DNA of 5,860 nucleotides, taken from the NCBI GenBank assembly GCA_016195205.1, contig JACQAB010000005.1, positions 1-5,860 on the forward strand, in the 5' to 3' direction. Made by a program: the position numbers and the translations under genes. Position 1 is the stretch's first letter, and every line of letters starts with the position of its first letter. Positions 1 to 4,416 of this stretch are shown piece after piece. This DNA is from Pseudomonadota bacterium (GTDB lineage Bacteria; Pseudomonadota; Alphaproteobacteria; UBA9219; RGZA01). The notes beneath the pieces were generated by a model. That model had not been told where the DNA came from, did not search any database, and worked only from the letters and a program-made list of their open reading frames with translations.

Positions 1-2
1 AC

Positions 3-341
3 CCCACAGAAAAGAATGTCCTGAGCTGGGAAGAATATGAAAGGCTTCGAAACGCTTTTTTCAGGCATGGGGTTGAAAAATTTGTCGGGATGTTCACTTT
101 CTCATACGCGGCCAGGGAAAAGGGCCGTTGCTTTCCATTCCTTTCTGCATTCAATATTTCAGATATTCCCGCCTCGAAAACCTGCGTCACCTGGCTGGAA
201 ACGGCCAAAGACGATCTGATGCAAAGTCTGGGCCGTTCTTCCGCCCAGCTCCCTGAACGGCTGTCAGAAAAGCTTTTTTGCGGCGTGAAAATGTGGTGCA
301 AAATGTCGGTGGCCAGCCGTCGGCTTTTCTGGGGTCCATAA
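3..341 (+). CDS. Unrecognised protein, C-terminal part (5' end outside window)
   Basis: This frame is open from the left edge for about 112 codons to a TAA at 339-341, so it is probably the tail of a longer gene. The first Met is only at 90, but the residues before it (LSWEEYERLRNAFFRHGVEK) look like ordinary charged, helical protein, so the start is likely upstream of the window. I do not recognise the family. The tail is rich in Ser, Arg, Phe and Cys and ends RRLFWGP. No signal peptide, membrane segment or catalytic motif is evident. In alphaproteobacteria ftsA normally precedes ftsZ, but this C-terminus does not resemble the usual FtsA ending (a helix closing in a basic, aromatic motif). 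GC is about 51% by hand count over 61-300, lower than ftsZ. The chance of such a stop-free run at this composition is small but not negligible, so coding status is moderate. Confidence 0.4.
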   Translation, partial: PTEKNVLSWEEYERLRNAFFRHGVEKFVGMFTFSYAAREKGRCFPFLSAFNISDIPASKTCVTWLETAKDDLMQSLGRSSAQLPERLSEKLFCGVKMWCKMSVASRRLFWGP

Positions 342-350
342 ACGTTAAGT

Positions 351-384
351 TTGAATCACTTATGGCGTTTTATAAGGCTAAATA
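351..384 (+). promoter_or_regulatory. AT-rich promoter-like segment upstream of ftsZ
   Basis: A local AT-rich stretch has a TTGAAT box (351-356) and a TATAAG box (371-376), but they are only 14 bp apart, which is poor for sigma70. A second -10-like box, CTAAAT (378-383), has a 21-bp gap instead. It lies just after the stop of the upstream frame and about 100 bp before the ftsZ start, a reasonable place for an ftsZ promoter. Neither pairing is convincing, so this only marks the most promoter-like DNA in the leader. Confidence 0.22.
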
Positions 385-475
385 GAAGGTTTGTTCCGGT
401 TTCGCCCTGATTTGCCTTGCCTCGAATCGAATCCGGGGAGTAGTCCTGAAGGATCGTTTTTCCATCGAAAACCGC

Positions 476-479
476 AGGA
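476..479 (+). promoter_or_regulatory. Ribosome binding site of ftsZ
   Basis: AGGA lies 6 nt before the ATG at 486. It supports that ATG as the start and agrees with the short N-terminal lead before the FtsZ GTPase core. Confidence 0.6.
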
Positions 480-485
480 TTTCTT

Positions 486-2096
486 ATGGCCATTCAGCTT
501 TCCGTTCCTGAAATGCAAAACCAGCTTCGCCCGCGGATCACCGTGTTCGGCGTGGGCGGCGCGGGTGGCAACGCCGTCAACAACATGATCCGCGCCAGCC
601 TGGAAGGGGTGGATTTCATCGTCGCCAATACGGACTCTCAAGCACTGAACGGCAATCTGGCGGAACGCAAGATTCAGCTTGGCCTTAACCTCACGCGTGG
701 CCTGGGCGCGGGCGCAAAGCCGGAAGTGGGCCGTGCTGCCGCCGAGGAACAGATCGACGAAATCGGAGCCTGCCTGGAGGGCACGCACATGGCCTTTATC
801 ACCGCCGGCATGGGTGGCGGCACGGGAACGGGCGCGGCGCCCGTGGTGGCGCGCATGGCCCGCGAGCAGGGCATTCTTACCGTAGGTGTGGTCACCAAGC
901 CTTTTCATTTCGAGGGCGCGCACCGCATGCGCATGGCGGAATCCGGCATTGCCGAGCTGCAGCAATATGTGGACACCCTGATTATCATCCCTAATCAGAA
1001 CCTTTTCCGCATTGCCAATGAGCGCACTACCTTCGCCGATGCCTTCCGTCTGGCCGACGAAGTACTGCATTCCGGCGTGCGTGGTGTAACCGATTTGATG
1101 GTGATGCCGGGACTGATCAACCTTGACTTCGCCGATATCCGCTCGGTGATGAGCGAGATGGGCAAGGCCATGATGGGCACCGGCGAGGCCAGTGGCGAAA
1201 AACGCTCGGTCCAAGCGGCCGAAGCCGCCATCGCCAATCCGCTCCTGGACGATGTGTCGATGAAGGGCGCGCGCGGCGTGCTGATCAACATCACCGGCGG
1301 CTATGACATGACGCTGTTCGAAGTGGACGAAGCCGCCAACCGCATCCGCGAGGAAGTGGATCCCGACGCCAACATTATCTTCGGTTCTACCTTCGACGAA
1401 AAAATGGACGGCAAAATGCGCGTGTCGGTGGTGGCTACCGGAATCGACCTGGCGGCAGAACAGGCGCCGCGCGGCTTCACGCAACTGAGCAGCGAGCGGG
1501 CTGCACCGCCCATGCTGAAAATCGTGGAAAACAGGCTGGCCGCAGCGCCGGCGCCGCGCCCCATGCCTTCGTTTAATCCGGGCTTTGTGGCCCCGGCCAC
1601 GGCCCAGCAAAGCGCCGGGCGCACTGCACCGAAACAGGATGCGTCCACGCCTTCCGCCGCCGCGGCGCGCATGGGACTGGAAAACATATCGGGCTTTGGT
1701 ATCAGCGGCGCAGGCCGCACGCCGGCCCAGGCGCCTTCGCAAAGCGCCGCGCTGGAAGATCTGTTGAACCGCGCGCAATCGGTTCAATCGGGAGGAAACC
1801 CGGAACCGCTTCCCACGCCCGAACAAACGCTTGCCGTGCAGCAAGCCGATTTCATCCAGGCCGAGCAGGAAAAACAGAACCAAAAACGCTCCAGTTCTTT
1901 GTTTGAACGGCTGGCTGGATTTGCCCAGGGACGCGCGCAATCGCGTCCGGCAGCTCCTCCGCATCCACAGCCGGCAGAAAGCACGCTGGCAGCGCAACCA
2001 CGCCTAGGTGGCATCGACCCGGCGGATCGCCCGGGCTTGTCGTCCGAGGAAGAGAAGCTGGATATCCCCGCCTTCCTGCGGCGGCAATCTAACTAA
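486..2096 (+). CDS. ftsZ: Cell division protein FtsZ
   Basis: This is the tubulin-like GTPase that polymerises at midcell into the Z ring and recruits the divisome. The 536-residue product has the whole GTPase and polymerisation core at about residues 15-320. It opens with the nucleotide-binding FGVGGAGGNAVNNM (21-34). The tubulin/FtsZ signature GGGTGTG is at 110-116. The T7 synergy loop NLDFADI (212-218) carries Asp214 and Asp217, the residues that complete GTP hydrolysis in the neighbouring subunit. NPLLDDVSMKGARGVLINITGG (251-272) is strongly conserved. After about residue 325 comes a 200-residue low-complexity linker rich in Ala, Pro, Gln and Ser. The protein closes with LDIPAFLRRQSN (525-536), the C-terminal peptide that contacts membrane tethers and regulators such as FtsA. 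The length and long linker fit alphaproteobacterial FtsZ. The start is supported by AGGA at 476-479. Nothing in the core looks damaged. Confidence 0.98.
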   Translation: MAIQLSVPEMQNQLRPRITVFGVGGAGGNAVNNMIRASLEGVDFIVANTDSQALNGNLAERKIQLGLNLTRGLGAGAKPEVGRAAAEEQIDEIGACLEGTHMAFITAGMGGGTGTGAAPVVARMAREQGILTVGVVTKPFHFEGAHRMRMAESGIAELQQYVDTLIIIPNQNLFRIANERTTFADAFRLADEVLHSGVRGVTDLMVMPGLINLDFADIRSVMSEMGKAMMGTGEASGEKRSVQAAEAAIANPLLDDVSMKGARGVLINITGGYDMTLFEVDEAANRIREEVDPDANIIFGSTFDEKMDGKMRVSVVATGIDLAAEQAPRGFTQLSSERAAPPMLKIVENRLAAAPAPRPMPSFNPGFVAPATAQQSAGRTAPKQDASTPSAAAARMGLENISGFGISGAGRTPAQAPSQSAALEDLLNRAQSVQSGGNPEPLPTPEQTLAVQQADFIQAEQEKQNQKRSSSLFERLAGFAQGRAQSRPAAPPHPQPAESTLAAQPRLGGIDPADRPGLSSEEEKLDIPAFLRRQSN

Positions 2097-2124
2097 CTAC
2101 ACATCCCACGCGCCCCCTCTGACT

Positions 2125-2137
2125 CCACATAATGTGG
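2125..2137. promoter_or_regulatory. 13-bp perfect palindrome in the ftsZ-lpxC gap
   Basis: CCACATAATGTGG is a perfect inverted repeat around a single central base. It lies 28 bp after the ftsZ stop and about 35 bp upstream of the -35 box of the predicted lpxC promoter. There is no T tract after it, and as RNA it would give only a 5-bp stem with a 3-nt loop, so it is a poor terminator. A binding site for a dimeric regulator is possible but unproven. Confidence 0.3.
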
Positions 2138-2172
2138 CAGGCCCAATCACTTTGGATTAAGCCGCCAATCAT

Positions 2173-2200
2173 TTGATATTATTAGATTATTTTCTGTAAT
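2173..2200 (+). promoter_or_regulatory. Probable sigma70-type promoter of lpxC
   Basis: The -35 box is TTGATA (2173-2178, five of six matches to TTGACA). The -10 box is TGTAAT (2195-2200, five of six matches to TATAAT). The spacer is 16 bp and the surroundings are AT-rich in an otherwise GC-rich region. Transcription would start near 2207. That leaves a leader of about 33 nt before the GTG at 2240, but only about 9 nt before the GTG at 2216, and so favours 2240 as the lpxC start. Confidence 0.55.
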
Positions 2201-2212
2201 ATGGCGTTGTGA

Positions 2213-2226
2213 CCCGTGAATACGGG
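2213..2226 (+). promoter_or_regulatory. Leader hairpin next to the lpxC Shine-Dalgarno
   Basis: CCCGT (2213-2217) and ACGGG (2222-2226) are perfectly complementary around a GAAT loop. The 3' arm covers the first three G of the Shine-Dalgarno GGGGAGGAG (2224-2232), leaving most of it free. The hairpin would sit almost at the 5' end of the transcript from the predicted promoter. It could stabilise the mRNA or tune initiation, but five base pairs could also arise by chance. Confidence 0.3.
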
Positions 2227-2232
2227 GAGGAG
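2224..2232 (+). promoter_or_regulatory. Strong Shine-Dalgarno that sets the lpxC start
   Basis: GGGGAGGAG lies 7 nt before the in-frame GTG at 2240, an ideal spacing. The alternative upstream GTG at 2216 would place this site inside the coding region and has no purine-rich site of its own, so 2240 is preferred. Confidence 0.65.
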
Positions 2233-2239
2233 CTTGGCG

Positions 2240-3154
2240 GTGCTATTAAATAGGTCCCACCCCGGCGAAAACGCCTCATCCATCAAAGGGTTCCAAGAAG
2301 TGCCACGCGATTTTGAGCCTTTGCCCGCTTCCCTGCTTTCGCATGCGCAAAAAACTTTGGCGCGCGCGGTGAGTTGTTCAGGCTCTGGCACGCATGGCGG
2401 CCAGTATGTGAGCCTTGTCCTGCAACCCGCCCCGGCCGATAGCGGCATTGTTTTTGAGCGCAGCGACCTTTCCCGGCACAACCTTATTCCCGCCCTTTGG
2501 AACCTTGTTCAGGTCACCCCACTTTGCACGCAGATCGTGAACGCCCAGGGCGCCGAGGTGCGCACGATTGAACACATCATGGCCGCGCTGTATGCCAGCG
2601 GCATCGACAACGCCCGCATCGTGCTGGACGGCCCCGAAGTGCCGCTGATGGATGGCGCTTCCGCCTTTTTCATGAATTTGATCGAAGAAGCCGGCATTCG
2701 TTCGGTGAAGGCCCCGCGCCGTTTTTTGAAGATCACCCGCCCTATCGAAGTGCGCCGTGGCGATGCTTTTGCCCGGCTCGAGCCAGCATCCACCGCCTCT
2801 TTCCACATCACCATCGCCTATCCGCAGCATCAAGTGGGCGAGCAAAGCTTTGCCTTTGATTTTGGCGAACAAGACTTCGCCGAGGAAGTGGCCGGCGCTC
2901 GCACCTTTGGTTTTGAGCCCGATATTGAGGCCCTGCGCCGCAAGGGGCTGACCCTGGGCTGCACCATGGACAACGCCATTCTGATCAACGCCCAGGGGCA
3001 GGTGGCCAACCCCGAAGGCTATCGCTTCCCGAACGAGTTAGCCCGCCACAAGCTGCTGGACGCCATTGGCGATCTGTCACTGGCCGGAGCGGTGGTTTTG
3101 GGCCGCTTCACCGGCAACCGTTCGGGCCATGCCCTGAATGATTTGTCTGGTTAG
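2240..3154 (+). CDS. lpxC: UDP-3-O-acyl-N-acetylglucosamine deacetylase LpxC, short C-terminus
   Basis: LpxC is the cytoplasmic zinc enzyme that removes the N-acetyl group from UDP-3-O-acyl-GlcNAc, the committed step of lipid A synthesis. Numbered from GTG 2240, the 304-residue product has every active-site residue, aligned by eye to the E. coli enzyme. The zinc ligands are His112, His270 and Asp274, in the motifs RTIEH and ARHKLLDAIGD. The catalytic residues are Glu111, Asp278 and His297 (SGHALN). The family motifs LMDGASAFF (137-145) and ARTFGF (220-225) are present. There is an N-terminal lead of about 33 residues compared with E. coli. The C-terminus is odd: the protein ends seven residues after His297, where E. 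coli LpxC has about 40 more. The following sequence is AT-richer and open in the same frame beyond the TAG. The enzyme may still work, or its 3' end may have been replaced. The gene has its own promoter and ribosome site; an in-frame GTG at 2216 is the alternative start. Confidence 0.95.
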   Translation: MLLNRSHPGENASSIKGFQEVPRDFEPLPASLLSHAQKTLARAVSCSGSGTHGGQYVSLVLQPAPADSGIVFERSDLSRHNLIPALWNLVQVTPLCTQIVNAQGAEVRTIEHIMAALYASGIDNARIVLDGPEVPLMDGASAFFMNLIEEAGIRSVKAPRRFLKITRPIEVRRGDAFARLEPASTASFHITIAYPQHQVGEQSFAFDFGEQDFAEEVAGARTFGFEPDIEALRRKGLTLGCTMDNAILINAQGQVANPEGYRFPNELARHKLLDAIGDLSLAGAVVLGRFTGNRSGHALNDLSG

Positions 3155-3175
3155 AAGTTTTCCAAAGAAAATGCG

Positions 3176-3508
3176 ATGAAACCTAAAACTTCGACCAAGC
3201 CGATAATCTTAACTGTAGGACAACATGTTAAAAAGTATGGTCCGATTGTCAAGGCTGACATCACAGAATTAGGCTTCCGTTTTTCTTTCATAGCTGACCG
3301 CGTCACAGAGCAATTGAGACAAGGCGATCGTTTATCCTGCAATCTCGTAACAGAGTCGGGAAAGCCAGTGGCTATTCTGAAGGAGATAATGGTTGAACGC
3401 GGAGATGTGCCACTGGGTTGTATAAACTTAACCCGCTCCCGGGTAAGCGTTCAGAGTAAGCTAAGGCTTGCTAATTCACGATGGATTAGGGTTCCCCTTT
3501 CCCTGTGA
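3176..3508 (+). CDS. Unrecognised 110-residue protein between lpxC and bamD
   Basis: This small ATG frame ends in TGA at 3506-3508. I cannot assign it to a family. Residues about 13-72 alternate beta-strand-like segments with turns and include GPIVKADITELGF, LRQGDRLS and GKPVAIL. The pattern vaguely recalls a small beta-barrel such as a cold-shock or OB domain, but the aromatic RNA-binding motifs of cold-shock proteins are missing, so this is a guess. It has no signal peptide or membrane helix. GC is about 46% over 3181-3480, and it uses TTA, ATA, AGA and GTA codons that the neighbouring genes mostly avoid, suggesting foreign origin. The ribosome site is weak (AAAGAAAA just upstream). The frame continues that of lpxC: the seven codons before its ATG are open back to the lpxC TAG at 3152-3154. 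It may be an independent ORFan, a remnant of inserted DNA, or non-coding. Confidence 0.45.
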   Translation: MKPKTSTKPIILTVGQHVKKYGPIVKADITELGFRFSFIADRVTEQLRQGDRLSCNLVTESGKPVAILKEIMVERGDVPLGCINLTRSRVSVQSKLRLANSRWIRVPLSL

Positions 3509-3582
3509 AATAAGGGATTGCGGCCGTTTTTTGGCATTTTTCCCGCTTCCGCCGCCCGCCATCTGGTGTGCTATAAGAAGGC

Positions 3583-4398
3583 ATGCCTTTCAGAATCCTT
3601 TTCCGCGCGGCCCTGCCCGCCCTGCTGGCGCTGGCCTTGCTTAGCGCCTGCGCCGACAGCAGCGACAACAAGCCCTATGTCGAAAGGCCGGTGGACGACC
3701 TCTATAACGGCGCGCTGAAATCCATGAAGGAAAAGGATTATCCCGAAGCTGCGCGCCAGTTCGACGAGGTGGAGCGCCAGCATCCCTATTCCGAATGGGC
3801 CTCGCGCGCGCAGCTGATGGCGGCCTATGCCAATTATCAGGCGTACAAATACGCCGAAGCCATCGGCACGCTGGATCGTTTTATCGAGTTGCATCCGGGG
3901 CATAACGACATTGCCTATGCCTATTACCTGCGCGCCTTGTGCCATTATGAACAAATCAGCGATGTGGGCCGTGACCAGTCCGACACGTCCAAGGCTATGC
4001 AAGACCTGCAGGACGTCACTAAACGCTTCCCCGGCACGGCCTATGCGCGCGACGCGGCGCTTAAAATCTCGCTCACGCGCGACCATCTGGCCGGAAAAGA
4101 GCTGGAAATCGGCCGCTATTACCAGCGCCAGAAGCTTTATATCGCGGCGCTGGGCCGCTTCCGCAAGGTGGTGACCGACTTCCAGACCACCAGTCAGGTG
4201 GCCGAGGCCATGGCACGGCTGGTGGAAGTATATCTGGCCCTTGGTATTCCGCGCGAGGCGCAGGCCGTGGCGGCGGTGCTGGGCTATAACTTCCCTTCCA
4301 GTCCTTGGTATAAGGAAAGCTATGCGCTGCTGACCAAGCAGAATTTGGCGCCACAGACCGATGATGGCAGCTGGATCTCCAAGGTCTTCAAGGGATAG
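3583..4398 (+). CDS. bamD: Outer membrane assembly lipoprotein BamD
   Basis: BamD (ComL/YfiO family) is the essential lipoprotein that joins BamA in the beta-barrel assembly machine, on the periplasmic face of the outer membrane. The 271-residue product starts with a lipoprotein signal: basic residues at 4 and 8, a hydrophobic run (9-20) and the lipobox LSAC with the lipidated Cys23. The mature part is helical tetratricopeptide-like repeats. Examples are DLYNGALKSMKEKDYPEAARQFDEVE from about 39, the stretch around YANYQAYKYAEAIGTLDRFI, and a later block near YYQRQKLYIAALGRFRKVV. The sequence EVERQHPYSEWA is highly typical of the family. The length is close to usual (about 245-290). The ATG at 3583 is fixed by a TAA in frame at 3574-3576. 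The purine run AAGAAGG ends one base before the ATG, too close for a normal ribosome site. bamD is followed by recN after 18 bp, so the two are likely co-transcribed. Confidence 0.95.
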   Translation: MPFRILFRAALPALLALALLSACADSSDNKPYVERPVDDLYNGALKSMKEKDYPEAARQFDEVERQHPYSEWASRAQLMAAYANYQAYKYAEAIGTLDRFIELHPGHNDIAYAYYLRALCHYEQISDVGRDQSDTSKAMQDLQDVTKRFPGTAYARDAALKISLTRDHLAGKELEIGRYYQRQKLYIAALGRFRKVVTDFQTTSQVAEAMARLVEVYLALGIPREAQAVAAVLGYNFPSSPWYKESYALLTKQNLAPQTDDGSWISKVFKG

Positions 4399-4416
4399 CG
4401 GGGCAGGGTCTTCCTC

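Noticed and set aside
268..277. AAAAGCTTTT palindrome
   Set aside because: A 10-bp A/T-rich palindrome within a reading frame, single copy and low information.
313..332. CCAG...CTGG nested repeat at the end of the upstream frame
   Set aside because: The stem is short, the inner part competes with it, and only a TTTT lies within the loop. It overlaps coding sequence and is too weak to call.
456..472. GTTTT...AAAAC hairpin just before the ftsZ ribosome site
   Set aside because: A five-pair stem, four of them A-T, with a 7-nt loop is very weak and expected by chance.
378..1997. 539-codon open frame on the minus strand opposite ftsZ
   Set aside because: It lies almost wholly opposite an unmistakable ftsZ. 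Its product is a His/Arg/Gly-rich composition typical of the reverse of GC-rich coding DNA, with no recognisable domain.
3431..3444. ACCCG-CTCC-CGGGT stem-loop as a terminator
   Set aside because: It lies inside the 3176-3508 frame and has no T tract after it, so it is not a credible intrinsic terminator.
3500..3532. Terminator-like TCCCT...AGGGA stem with a later T6 run
   Set aside because: The stem is only 5 bp with an 8-nt loop, and the T run is separated from it by about nine bases, so it does not fit an intrinsic terminator.
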